DNA of 64,000 bases from JAWKSY01 sp041402125 (GCA_041402125.1 JAWKSY010000005.1:124001-188000), one strand, 5' to 3'. Shown: positions 52,913 through 61,080, numbered from the stretch's first letter. A program made the numbers and translations. Notes: generated from the sequence alone by a model not told the origin.

Positions 52913-55277
52913 ATGAAGCCAACTGTTGTATCGATGGAACTCGGCGGCAAGACGCTGAAGTTCGAGTCCGGTTACCTCGCGAAGCAGGCCACCGCCAGCG
53001 TCGTCTGCACCCTCGGCGAGACGACCGTCTTCTCCGCCGTCTGCACCGCCGACCCGCGCCCGGGAATCGATTTCTTCCCGCTCAGCGTGGACTACCGCGA
53101 GAAGACCCAGGCCGCCGGCAAGTTCCCCGGCGGATTCATGAAGCGCGAAGGTCGCCCGACGACCAAGGAGATCCTCACCGCGCGCCTCATCGACCGCCCC
53201 GCGCGGCCGATGTTCCCCGACGCCTACAACGACGAGGTGCAGATCTGCGCGTTCGTCGTCCAGGTCGATCGCGAGAACGACCCCGACATCGCGGCGATGA
53301 ACGCCTCCTTCGCCGCCCTGCACATCGGTGACCTGCCCTTCCACGGCCCGGTCGCGGCGGTGCGCGTCGTCCGCTTCGAGGGCGAGCTCATCGTCATGCC
53401 GACGATGGAGGAGTCGAAGGGCGCCGACATGGACATCGTCGTCGCCGGCACGCCCGACGCCATCACGATGGTCGAGGGCCAGTGCAACGAGGTCAGCGAG
53501 GACGACTTCCTCGACGTCCTCGATCTCGCCCACGAGAACATCCGCGCGATCTGCGACCTCATGGACGAGTTCGCCCGCAAGCTCAAGGTCAAGCGGACCC
53601 CCTACGTCGCCCCCGAGCAGGAGGACGACGAGCTCTTCGACGAGGTCGTCGACGAGTACGGCAAGCGCTTCGAGAAGACCCTCTTCACCGAGGGCAAGCA
53701 CGAGCGTTCGGCCGCGCTGCGCGAGCTGCGCGACGAGGCGATCGAGCGCTACGTCGACAAGGGCGACTCCGACGCGGACGCCCGCACCAAGTCGGTGAAG
53801 GCGGCCTGGAAGTACCTCGAGAAGACGATCACCCGTCGCCTCCTCTTCCAGGGCAAGCGCGTCGACGGCCGCGGCCCGGCCGACATCCGCGACATCCACA
53901 TCACCGTCGGCTGGCAGTCCCGTCTGCACGGCTCCGCGGTCTTCACCCGCGGTGAGACGCAGGCGCTCGTCGTCGCCACGCTCGGCACGATGCGCGACCA
54001 GCAGATCGTGGACGGCCTCGGCGACGAGTTCTCGAAGAAGTTCGACTTCCAGTACAACTTCCCGCCCTACTGCGTCGGCGAGGTCAAGCCGATCCGCGGC
54101 GTGTCGCGCCGCGAGATGGGTCACGGCAACCTGGCGGAGCGCTCGCTCCTCCCGATCCTGCCCGAGCCCGACAAGTTCCCCTACACGATCCGCCTCATCT
54201 CGGACATCCTCGAGAGCAACGGCTCCTCGTCGATGGCGAGCGTCTGCGGCGGAACGCTGGCGCTGATGGACGCGGGCGTCCCGATCTCGCAGCCGGTGGC
54301 CGGCATCGCGATGGGTCTCTGCAAGGAAGGCGACGACGTCGTCATCCTCTCCGACATCCTCGGCTCCGAGGACCACTTCGGCGACATGGACTTCAAGGTG
54401 GCCGGATCGGGCCGCGGCATCACCGCGGTCCAGATGGACATCAAGGTGAAGGGCCTGTCGAAGGAGATCATGCGCAAGGCCCTGAACCAGGCCCGCGAGG
54501 GTCGCCTGCACATCCTCAAGAAGATGATCGCGGCGATGCCGCGGCCTTCGGCGGAGATCTCGAGCTTCGCGCCGCGCCTGATGGTGATGTCGGTTCCGCC
54601 CGAGAAGATCGGCCTGATCATCGGCCCCGGCGGAAAGAACATCAAGAAGATCCAGGAGACCACCGGCGCGAACATCGAGATCGAGGACGACGGCACCGTC
54701 CACATCTCCTGCCGCGACGCGGACGGAGCCAACGCCGCGCGCGCTCACATCGAGCTGCTCACGGCCGAGGTCGAGGTCGGCAAGATCTACATGGGTCGCG
54801 TCGTCTCGATCAAGGACTTCGGCGCCTTCCTCGAGATCCTTCCCGGCCAGGAAGGTTCTCTGCCACGCCTCCGAGCTCTCCGACGACTACGTCTCCGACG
54901 TGAGCGAGGTCGCGAAGATCGGCGACCGCATGGAGGTCAAGGTCATCGCGCGCGATGAGCAGGATCGCATCAAGCTCAGCCGCCGCGCGGTGCTCCTCGG
55001 CGACGACGCCGAGCCGGCGCCGCGTCGTGACGACCGCGGCGATCGCGGTCCCCGTCGCGACGACCGGGGTGACCGCGGCCCTCGCCGCGACGATCAGGCG
55101 ACCGTTCCGAGCGCGGTCCGCGCCGCGATGACCGCGGCGACCGCGGCCCGCGTCGCGACGACCGGGTGATCGCGGCGATCGTCCGCCGCGCCGGACGATC
55201 GCGGAGACCGTGGTGATCGCGGTGATGGCGATCGGGGCGGTGATCGCCCGCCGCGTCGCAGCCGCAGCCGCTCCTGA
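52913..55277 (+). pseudogene. pnp: Polynucleotide phosphorylase with frameshifted 3' end
   Basis: A 3'-5' phosphorolytic exoribonuclease of the RNA degradosome. The first frame (52913 to about 54857) covers both RNase PH domains (FFPLSVDYREK, RLIDRPARPMFP, GEVKPIRGVSRREMGHGNL, GGTLALMDAG), the KH domain (IGLIIGPGGKNIKKIQE) and the start of S1 (VGKIYMGRVVSIKDFGAFLEI). An extra T at 54856/54857 then shifts the frame; S1 continues in the new frame as LCHASELSDDYVSDVSEVAKIGD. The Arg-Gly-Asp-rich tail needs three more single-base corrections (near 55095, 55164 and 55193) to reach a TGA at 55275-55277 after RPPRRSRSRS. Sequence error is more likely than decay, since the reading sense is preserved after each shift. 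Confidence 0.9.
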
Positions 55278-55301
55278 TCTCACGATCTCCGGAGTGGACT
55301 G

Positions 55302-55331
55302 AGGGGCCGGGAGCATGCGCTCCCGGCCCCT
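55302..55331. terminator. Bidirectional terminator between pnp and lpxA
   Basis: A 13-bp perfect stem (55302-55314 with 55319-55331) with loop ATGC, followed by TT C on the plus strand. It lies between the convergent pnp and lpxA genes. Confidence 0.8.
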
Positions 55332-55380
55332 TTCGCATTCCCACGCGGCTTCGGGCCGACGCGGGGATCTCTTCACAGAC

Positions 55381-56183
55381 TCAGTCGTCGTGGCGACCCG
55401 CGCCGGCGAAGAGGGGATAGGCGAGGCCCTTGCGGCTCCGCCCGGCGTAGAACTCGCGGATGCGGTCGATCTCCGGTTGTCGCGGCGCCGCCTCGAGCGC
55501 GGCCCGACGGCGGCGCCGTCGCCGTGGGCGGCGGAGATCGCGCGGTAGAGCGCCTTCACCCGCTCCGCGCCTCCGCGTCGAAGCCGGCGCGACGCATGCC
55601 GACGACGTTCAACCCGCGGATCGTCGAGCGGTCGGTGACGATGCAGTAGGGCGGGATGTCGAGACTCGTCCCGCTGATCCCGCTGATCATGACGATCGCC
55701 CCCACGCGGCAGAACTGGTGGATCACGGTGTTGCCCGAGACGAAGGCGCGATCGCCGATCTCGACGTGGCCCGCGGCGAGGGCGTTGTTGCACATGATCA
55801 CGCGATCGCCGATGACGCAGTCGTGCGCGACGTGGGACTGAACCATGGAAGCAGCCGTCGTTCCCGATGCGGGTGGCCGCGCCCGCGACCGTCCCGCGGT
55901 GGACCGTCGCGTTCTCGCGGAAGACGCAGCGGTCGCCGATCTCCACCGCGGTCTCCACCGACGGATCGAAGCCGAGATCCGGGGAGATGGCCGATGACCG
56001 CGCCGACGTGGAACTCGCACTCGCGACCGCAGACGACCGAGCCCATGACGTGCGCCCGCGCGCCGACGCGCGTGCCGTCGCCGAGGCGCGCGCCGCGTTC
56101 GACGATCGAATGGACCGACTCGACGTCGGCCCCGAGTGTCGCGCCGTCCTCGACCAGAGCCGTGGGTGGATCCTCGCCGTCAT
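55381..56183 (-). pseudogene. lpxA: UDP-N-acetylglucosamine acyltransferase, multiply frameshifted
   Basis: LpxA starts lipid A synthesis by acylating UDP-GlcNAc. Read across three frames the product is intact and of normal length (about 267 aa): ATG 56183 with GGAGGAG upstream, MTARIHP, then ALVEDGATLGADVESVH, HVGAVIGHLP, DLGFDPSVETAVEIGD, RENATVHRGT, MVQSHVAHDCVIGD, CNNALAAGHVEIGD, VIHQFCRVGAIVMISGISG, GLNVVGMRRAGFDAEAR, VKALYRAISAAHGDGAA, and the C-terminal EIDRIREFYAGRSRKGL to a stop at 55381. Left-handed-helix hexapeptides are evident. Breaks lie near 56165, 55983, 55848, 55567 and 55506, each fixable by about one base. This resembles consensus error in the assembly more than a dead gene. 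Confidence 0.85.
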
Positions 56184-56227
56184 GCGTCCTCTCCTCCTGT
56201 CCGCGGTCCGCAGCCTGACATAAAGAA

Positions 56228-56251
56228 AGCCCCCCGCTCGTGCGGGGGGCT
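56228..56251 (-). terminator. Intrinsic terminator with U-tract
   Basis: On the minus strand a perfect 10-bp stem (AGCCCCCCGC / GCGGGGGGCT, 4-nt loop) is followed by TTCTTTA. It is the only hairpin in the window with a clear U-rich tail. It would end minus-strand transcripts from the CPBP-like gene or from a small RNA in the 56252-56656 gap, and it insulates lpxA 45 bp downstream. Confidence 0.8.
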
Positions 56252-56656
56252 GAGTAAGAACATGACCAAGGAAAAGATTTCAGGCGTAGAGAGGAAGGAA
56301 GGAATTTTTACGTGTATGGGACACAACCTCGGTCATGTTGATCGTCCTGCGTCGCGCGATCGTCGGCGTCCGATCGGCGGCTCTGTTCGCGGGGTCGCAT
56401 CGACCTCCGGACCGGCGACGGAGAGAAGGATAGCTCCTCCTCGTCCGACCCTCGACCCGAGCTTCTCGCTCGAATCTTCATCCGATCCGGTGATGAAACG
56501 CCTGCGACCGCACGCGTGTGAGGATATCCGAAAGAAGGGCTTTTGCCTCGCACGACCCCGGAGAAAAGCCCCCGGAATTTCCCTCACGGATTTCACTCGC
56601 GAAACGGGCGCTGCGGCTTTCCGCGGCATCGTCGGCGCCGGCCGACGCGGTGGACT
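56252..56656. other. Non-coding gap upstream of the U-tract terminator
   Basis: About 400 bp of lower-GC sequence with no convincing gene; open frames are short and Arg/Pro-rich. On the minus strand it contains a polypyrimidine stretch (ATTCCTTCCTTCCTCTCT, near 56297-56315) before the terminator. It could be a long 3' untranslated region or hold a small RNA, but no promoter was recognised inside it. Confidence 0.4.
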
Positions 56657-57871
56657 TCAGTCGCGTTCCGCCGATCGTAGGCCGCGGAATCGTCGGGCGA
56701 GACGCACCGCGCAGAACCAGGTGGCGAGCGTGGCCGCCCACCCGAACAATCCGTCGTAGAAGAGCCCGCTGCCGAAGATCGGATCCAGCGCCGTGGCGTT
56801 GTCGGCGCAGATCTTTCGCCCCACCGCGCGCGCCCAGTACCAGCCTCCGTGCAGGCCCATGCCGAGCCAGAGATGGCCGCTCGCCACGCGCAGTTGGGCC
56901 AGGCAGCCGCCGATCAGGGCGAGGCCGAGGAACTCGCCGGGGTGCCGGACGATGTCGCCGAGCGCCACCGCGACCGCGCCGAGCGCCTCGAACCCGACCG
57001 ACCAGTCCGGTCCCGAGTAGATCTGGTCTCCGTCCGCGTGGAGGAAGTGCGTCGCCGCGAAGAAGATCGCGCCGATGCGCCAGCGGCCGCCGAGCAGGCG
57101 GAGGAAGAAGCCGAAGAAGGCGAGATCCTCGAGGATGCCGATCAGGAAGGCGAGTGGCAGCGACTTCGCGGCCGTGCGGGCGATCTGCGCGGCCTCGTAG
57201 TCGAGCATGCGGCGCTGCTCGAACAGCGTGGCGACGACCATGAAGGCCGCCAGCGTCCCCGCGCCGATCGCGAAGCCGCCGAGCCAGGCGCAAGGGCGCG
57301 CCGGACCGGTGAGGCCGACGGCGGGCAGGAGCGGCCGACCGCGGCGTCGGGCGAAGAAGGCCGCGGCGAACCAGAATCCCAGCAGCAGCGCGAAGTGCGC
57401 CGTCTTCCGGATCGTGCGATTGGCGGCCCGCCGATCGTGGGCCGCCGACTCGAAGTCGATGGCGCCGCGATTCCCGGGCGCGTCCGCGAGGGAGAGCTCG
57501 CCGGGCCGCGCCGTGAACCGTCCGTCCTCCAGGTGGACCGCCGAGCCCGGGAACAGCGTGGCGATCCGGCGACGCAGATCCCCGAGCGTCCGGCCGTCCA
57601 TGCCGTCCTTGCCGTCCTTGCCGACGTTGCCGTACCGGAACTCCCCGCGCACGAGGCGACCCTGAGCGTCCCGGCCGGTGATCGCGACGACGTCGCCGCG
57701 CTCGTAGGGGCGGAGGGTCCCGGAGTGGCGGTCGAAGGAGGAGGAATCCCCCAGCGCGGGGCGCCGGTCGATGAAGAGGGCGGTCGCCAGGGGCGTGACG
57801 AGGGCGCAGCTCGCGACCGCGAGCAGGATCGTCAGCGCGAGCCCCGCGAGGTCCGGTTTCTCTTCGGGCAT
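56657..57871 (-). CDS. CPBP-like intramembrane protease homologue, degenerate motifs
   Basis: A 404-aa membrane protein. TM1 (LALTILLAVASCALVTPLATALF) is followed by an extracytoplasmic insert of about 110 residues with a small collagen-like segment (GNVGKDGKDGMDGRT) and a FERM-independent GELSLADAPGN stretch, then seven or so spans forming a CPBP (CAAX protease/bacteriocin-processing) core. The core motif reads ILEDLAFFGFFLR where CPBP proteases have EExxxRG, so the second Glu is Asp and the Arg is Phe; FFAATH and MGLHGGW preserve the FxxxH and third His motifs. Activity is doubtful. ATG 57871 is divergent from the cobalamin adenosyltransferase gene. Confidence 0.72.
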   Translation of the reverse strand: MPEEKPDLAGLALTILLAVASCALVTPLATALFIDRRPALGDSSSFDRHSGTLRPYERGDVVAITGRDAQGRLVRGEFRYGNVGKDGKDGMDGRTLGDLRRRIATLFPGSAVHLEDGRFTARPGELSLADAPGNRGAIDFESAAHDRRAANRTIRKTAHFALLLGFWFAAAFFARRRGRPLLPAVGLTGPARPCAWLGGFAIGAGTLAAFMVVATLFEQRRMLDYEAAQIARTAAKSLPLAFLIGILEDLAFFGFFLRLLGGRWRIGAIFFAATHFLHADGDQIYSGPDWSVGFEALGAVAVALGDIVRHPGEFLGLALIGGCLAQLRVASGHLWLGMGLHGGWYWARAVGRKICADNATALDPIFGSGLFYDGLFGWAATLATWFCAVRLARRFRGLRSAERD

Positions 57872-57949
57872 CCTCGACGTCCCCTCGGGTTTCCGGGGGC
57901 TTCCGCGCCCCTCCCAGACTCCCGGCGACGACCGACTCGCCGACGGGGC

Positions 57950-57958
57950 TGCTATGAT
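57950..57958 (+). promoter_or_regulatory. Extended -10 of the cobalamin adenosyltransferase gene
   Basis: TGCTATGAT ends six bases before the ATG at 57965. A start 6-7 nt downstream of the -10 would fall on or next to the ATG, giving a leaderless mRNA, in keeping with the lack of any ribosome site. Confidence 0.55.
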
Positions 57959-57964
57959 GACCCC

Positions 57965-58531
57965 ATGGTCTACCTATCCAAGATCTACACCCGAACCGGC
58001 GACGACGGGACGACGGCCCTCGGCGACGGGAGTCGCGTCCCGAAGACCCATCCGCGCATCGCGGCCTACGGGACCGTCGACGAGCTCGGGGCCGTGATCG
58101 GAGTCGCGGTCGCGGCCGGCGTGGAGGAGGGGATGGCCGACATCCTCCGCCGGGTCCAGAACGATCTCTTCGATCTCGGCGCCGACCTCTGCGTCCCGCG
58201 GGGGGAAGCGGAGGGCGAGGGCGAGCGCCTCCGCGTGAAGGCGTCCCAGGTCGCGCGGCTCGAGTCCGAGATCGACGCCCTCAACGCCGATCTCGAGCCC
58301 CTCCGGAGCTTCGTCCTCTCGGGCGGTCGGCCGGCGGCGGCCCACCTCCACGTCGCGCGCTGCGTCGCACGCCGCGCCGAGCGCTCCGTCCTCGAGCTCG
58401 CGCGGGACGAGGTCCTCAATCCCGAGGCCGCGCGTTACCTGAATCGCCTTTCGGATCACCTCTTCGTCTGCGCGCGGCATCTCAACCGCGATGGCGGCGA
58501 GATCCTGTGGTCGCCGGGCGGCGCGAGCTGA
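57965..58531 (+). CDS. pduO: ATP:cob(I)alamin adenosyltransferase, PduO type
   Basis: Makes adenosylcobalamin from ATP and reduced cobalamin. The 188-aa protein has the PduO-type N-terminal ATP motif KIYTRTGDDGTTALGDGSRVPKTHPRIAAYGTVDELGA (seen in parts TRTGDDGTT and YGTVDELGA), VQNDLFDLGADLC, FVLSGGRPAAAHLHVARCVARRAER and the C-terminal YLNRLSDHLFVCARHLN. Length is normal. No ribosome site is seen; an extended -10 immediately before the ATG suggests a leaderless mRNA. The next gene starts 7 bp after its stop. Confidence 0.93.
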   Translation: MVYLSKIYTRTGDDGTTALGDGSRVPKTHPRIAAYGTVDELGAVIGVAVAAGVEEGMADILRRVQNDLFDLGADLCVPRGEAEGEGERLRVKASQVARLESEIDALNADLEPLRSFVLSGGRPAAAHLHVARCVARRAERSVLELARDEVLNPEAARYLNRLSDHLFVCARHLNRDGGEILWSPGGAS

Positions 58532-58538
58532 TCGGGAG

Positions 58539-59270
58539 ATGTCCGCCGCCTTCGACCCGGAGGACTTCGCCTTCTACCGCGGCGAGGCCACCGACTGCCC
58601 CTACCTTCCGGACCGGCGCTGGACGAATCTCATCGCGGTGCCGCGGGACGAGCTCGAGCCCGGGGTCCTCGGCTTCCTCCTCGACCACGGATTCCGTCGC
58701 GGCGGAACGAGCGTCTTCCGGCCGATCTGTCAGGGCTGCGAAGAGTGTCGCACGATGCGCGTCGACGTCGAGCGCTTCCGGCCGAGCCGCAGCCAGCGCC
58801 GCGCTCGCCACCGCAACGCCGACGTCCGGGTGACGCGACGGCGTCCCGCGCTCGACGAGGAGCGCCGCGTCCTGCTCGAGCGCTTCCTCGCGGCTCGCTA
58901 CGAGGGGCCCATGACGGCCGACGCCGAATCCGTCGAGGAGTACCTCTTCGCGGACACGGGATTCACCTGGGAGATCGACTACCACGTCGGCGATCGCCTC
59001 GTCGCCTGGGGGATCTTCGACCTCCTGCCCGAGATCGGGTCCTCGGTCTACTTCTGCTTCGATCCCGACGAATCGCGGCGCTCCCTCGGCGTCTTCTCGA
59101 TGCTCGAGGAGATCGAACTCACCCGCGCCGGCGGCGCGCGCTGGTTCCACCCCGGCTACTACGTCGCCGGTTCGGCCGCGATGCGCTACAAGGCGAGCTA
59201 CGGCCCCGCGGAGCTGCTGGTGCGCGGCCACTGGGCGCCGCTCGTCCGCGCGGCGGATCCGGCCCCCTGA
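58539..59270 (+). CDS. bpt: Aspartate/glutamate leucyltransferase (Bpt)
   Basis: Bacterial protein transferase that adds Leu to N-terminal Asp or Glu, marking proteins for ClpAP in the N-end rule. The 243-aa protein has the Ate-type cysteine motif PICQGCEECRTMRVDV, PYLPDRRWTNL, RHRNADV, and the C-terminal GNAT-like half with EIGSSVYFCFDPDESRRSLGVFSMLEEI and WFHPGYYVAGSAAMRYKASYGPAELL. ATG 58539 has GGGAG-type sequence just upstream and lies 7 bp after the preceding stop, so both are probably in one operon. Bpt versus arginyl-specific Ate cannot be told from sequence alone; Bpt is the usual bacterial form. Confidence 0.9.
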   Translation: MSAAFDPEDFAFYRGEATDCPYLPDRRWTNLIAVPRDELEPGVLGFLLDHGFRRGGTSVFRPICQGCEECRTMRVDVERFRPSRSQRRARHRNADVRVTRRRPALDEERRVLLERFLAARYEGPMTADAESVEEYLFADTGFTWEIDYHVGDRLVAWGIFDLLPEIGSSVYFCFDPDESRRSLGVFSMLEEIELTRAGGARWFHPGYYVAGSAAMRYKASYGPAELLVRGHWAPLVRAADPAP

Positions 59271-59286
59271 CCCGTTTCGGCGTCGA

Positions 59287-59991
59287 TCAGGGCGTCGTCG
59301 GCTCGAGCGCCCAGTCGCGAAGGAGCCGCGCGTCCTCGCGGAGCCCGGCCTCGATCTCCTCCGCGCTCGCGTTCGCGATCCAGAGGCCGCTGTCGATGTA
59401 GACCCGCTGGGTCAGGACGGCGTGATCGGGCCGATCCGGGATCGGCTCGATCCGGTAGTCCCCGAAGAACGCGGCGAGGCCGAAGTCCTCCTCGACGATG
59501 CGGAAGCGAACGACGAAGTCCGGCGTCCGCCGACGCACCTGGAGCGCCAGGACCGGCGCGGGATCGACGCCCGCCTTGCCCACGAAGTGCCAGCGGGCGC
59601 GGACCTCGTCCTCGGTCCGCGAGAGGACCTCGAACCGATCGGCCCAGGCGCGATGTCCGCCGGCGTGCTCGAAGTCGAGGAGCATCGCGGCGAGTCGGTC
59701 CGGCGCGGCGGGCAGCTCGCAGCGGAAGCGACCCCCGCGGACGCCCTTGTGCTCGAGGGCCTGGTAGACGCCGGGGACCGGCGGGGTCCCGGTCTCGAGC
59801 TCCACCTCGGTCGGGGTCGGGGCCGCGACCGGGTCCGGCCCGGCGGGGCCGGGTTCCACGGCCATCTCGGGGCCGGGGCCGGGCCCCGGAGCGGGCTCGG
59901 CCGCCGCCTCGATCTCCTCGAGGCTCCGGACTTCCGGGTCGCTGGCGCAGCCGGCCAGGAGGCCGATCAGGGCGAGGGCGAGTCGTCTCAT
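59287..59991 (-). CDS. SRPBCC/START-like lipoprotein
   Basis: A 234-aa lipoprotein precursor (MRRLALALIGLLAGCAS, lipobox LAGC). A Pro/Gly/Glu-rich linker with PGPGPGPE repeats follows (about 30-70), then a domain of about 150 residues that looks like the START/SRPBCC lipid- or polyketide-binding fold (RCELPAAPDRLAAMLLDFEHAGGHRAWADRFEVLSRTED, ARWHFVGKAG, VRFRIVEEDFGLAAFFGDYRIEPI, and a C-terminal helix). ATG 59991 is chosen because it opens the lipoprotein signal. Converges with bpt across 16 bp. Ligand unknown. Confidence 0.72.
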   Translation of the reverse strand: MRRLALALIGLLAGCASDPEVRSLEEIEAAAEPAPGPGPGPEMAVEPGPAGPDPVAAPTPTEVELETGTPPVPGVYQALEHKGVRGGRFRCELPAAPDRLAAMLLDFEHAGGHRAWADRFEVLSRTEDEVRARWHFVGKAGVDPAPVLALQVRRRTPDFVVRFRIVEEDFGLAAFFGDYRIEPIPDRPDHAVLTQRVYIDSGLWIANASAEEIEAGLREDARLLRDWALEPTTP

Positions 59992-60149
59992 GCGCGCACC
60001 ATGGCAGCCCACCGCGGTCCCGGACAAGGGAGGGGGGGGCGAATCCGGGTGTCCCCCCGCGGGCTCCGCGCGCGCTGCCGGTTGAAAAAGAGCCCGGCGC
60101 CTCGGAACATGGGCCCGATGACGATCGCGGCGATCGTCGAGGACCCGAC

Positions 60150-60512
60150 ATGCCCTTTGTCCTGACGAGACGCTACGGCTTCACGGCGCGGCACTTCCTG
60201 CCGACTGCGCCGGCCGAGCATCCGTCGAGCCGGATGCACCCCCACGACTTCCGCGTCGAGCTCGTCGTCTCGGGGGACGTTGACCCAAACACCGGCTGGG
60301 TCATTGATTACGGCGAGATCGATCGCCGTTTCGAGCCGCTCCTCTCGCAGATGCGGGATGCGGTGCTCAACGAGATCCCGGGCCTGGATTGCCCCAGCTC
60401 GGAGAACCTCGCGCGCTTCATCTTCGACCGCATGAAGCCCGAGATCCCGCTCCTCGACGAGGTGCGCGTCGGCGAGACGCCCGACGACCAGGCGGCCTAC
60501 CGCGCCGGTTGA
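60150..60512 (+). CDS. QueD-like 6-pyruvoyltetrahydropterin synthase homologue lacking catalytic residues
   Basis: A 120-aa homologue of QueD (6-carboxytetrahydropterin synthase, queuosine pathway). The fold and the zinc histidines look intact (His15, and HPH at 30-32 in place of HGH), as do GDVDPNTGWVIDY, LNEIPGLDCPSSENLA and the C-terminal Glu (VGET, about 109). The catalytic Cys expected two residues after His24 is Ser (HPSSRMHPH against the E. coli pattern HKCGRLHGH), and the DHH segment before LN is RDA. It may be a non-queuosine member of the PTPS family with a different reaction, or a binding protein. ATG 60150 has GAGG-type sequence nearby. Confidence 0.8.
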   Translation: MPFVLTRRYGFTARHFLPTAPAEHPSSRMHPHDFRVELVVSGDVDPNTGWVIDYGEIDRRFEPLLSQMRDAVLNEIPGLDCPSSENLARFIFDRMKPEIPLLDEVRVGETPDDQAAYRAG

Positions 60513-60600
60513 ACCGCCCCGAGGCCCGGCGGGCGTCGCTTTCCTTTCGGAATCGACGCGTTAAGATGCCGCCCCTGAGAAACGTGGAACGGAGTCGCCC

Positions 60601-60837
60601 TTGGCGAAGGAAGACGCGATCACAGTCGAAGCCATCGTGCGTGAGGCGCTGCCGAACGCGCGATTCCGCGTCGAGCTGAAGGACGGCGAAGGCAAGGGGA
60701 CGGGCCACATCATCATGGCCTACGTCTCCGGCCGCATGCGCAAGCACTTCATCCGCATCCTCCCCGGCGACACCGTCACGGTCGAGCTCTCCCCCTACGA
60801 TCCCCACAAGGGTCGCATCACCTACCGCGAGCGCTGA
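60601..60837 (+). CDS. infA: Translation initiation factor IF-1
   Basis: A 78-aa S1-fold factor that binds the ribosomal A site during initiation. Motifs are the N-terminal MAKEDAITVEAIVREALPNA, FRVEL, GRMRKHFIRILPGDTVTVELSPYD and KGRITYRER. A six-residue insertion (about EGKGTG) occurs in the loop after FRVELKDG; most IF-1 proteins are about 72 aa. Translation starts at TTG 60601 with CGGAG 6 nt upstream, and no ATG is available. A TAAGAT -10-like hexamer lies at 60562-60567. Confidence 0.95.
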   Translation: MAKEDAITVEAIVREALPNARFRVELKDGEGKGTGHIIMAYVSGRMRKHFIRILPGDTVTVELSPYDPHKGRITYRER

Positions 60838-60845
60838 TCGCCTCG

Positions 60846-60870
60846 AGTGGTCGCCCTGAAGGCGACCGCT
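60846..60870 (+). terminator. infA downstream hairpin
   Basis: A 10-bp stem (60846-60855 with 60861-60870, one G-T pair) with loop CTGAA lies 9 bp after the infA stop codon. It lacks a U-tract. Confidence 0.55.
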
Positions 60871-60883
60871 CGGCGACCGACCC

Positions 60884-60927
60884 GGAAAGCGCTTCCCGCT
60901 CCGGACCCCTCCGAGGAAAGACTTTCC
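60884..60927. promoter_or_regulatory. Paired palindromes upstream of the flagellar promoter
   Basis: Two related sites, GGAAAGCGCTTCC (60884-60896) and GGAAAG-A-CTTTCC (60915-60927, a perfect 6-1-6 inverted repeat), have centres 31 bp apart, about three helical turns. They lie about 115-160 bp upstream of the sigma-54 type promoter, where enhancer-binding activators such as FlrC or NtrC normally bind. Confidence 0.55.
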
Positions 60928-60937
60928 CACCCCGGCT

Positions 60938-60958
60938 CCGGCGCCCCCGGGGCGCCGG
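60938..60958. repeat. GC-only palindrome
   Basis: A perfect 10-1-10 inverted repeat (CCGGCGCCCC at 60938-60947 with its complement at 60949-60958) lies between the paired upstream sites and the promoter. It may be part of infA termination or help the DNA loop between activator and promoter. Confidence 0.5.
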
Positions 60959-61028
60959 CCGGCCGCGATCCGTCGCAAGGTCCGTCCGGCCAGGGCCTTG
61001 GCTCCGCCTCCCGCGACACGATCCCGAT

Positions 61029-61045
61029 CCGGCACGACGCATGCT
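61029..61045 (+). promoter_or_regulatory. Sigma-54 promoter of the flagellar hook operon
   Basis: CCGGCACGACGCATGCT matches the sigma-54 -24/-12 consensus YTGGCACGRNNNTTGCW at all but two fixed positions. The invariant GG (61031-61032) and GC (61043-61044) are exactly 10 bp apart. Transcription would begin near 61056, about 25 nt before the fliK ATG. Confidence 0.7.
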
Positions 61046-61080
61046 CTCCGCGAGGCCGAACGGTCGCGTGAGTGAGAGAC

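Noticed and set aside
54856..54860. Programmed frameshift in pnp
   Set aside because: The site GGTTCTCTG is not a slippery heptamer, no stimulatory stem is evident, and eight further indels nearby point to error.
55381..56183. lpxA as a genuinely decayed pseudogene
   Set aside because: Every conserved segment is intact and in order, the start has a strong ribosome site, and the adjacent pnp has the same type of indels; sequence error is more likely, though not proved.
56264..56759. Plus-strand open frame starting MTKEKISG in the gap after lpxA
   Set aside because: The sequence becomes Arg/Pro-rich low-complexity, has no homology signal and overlaps the end of the CPBP-like gene.
60061..60149. 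Regulatory element upstream of the QueD-like gene (preQ1 riboswitch)
   Set aside because: No preQ1 aptamer core or pseudoknot pattern could be found in the short upstream gap.
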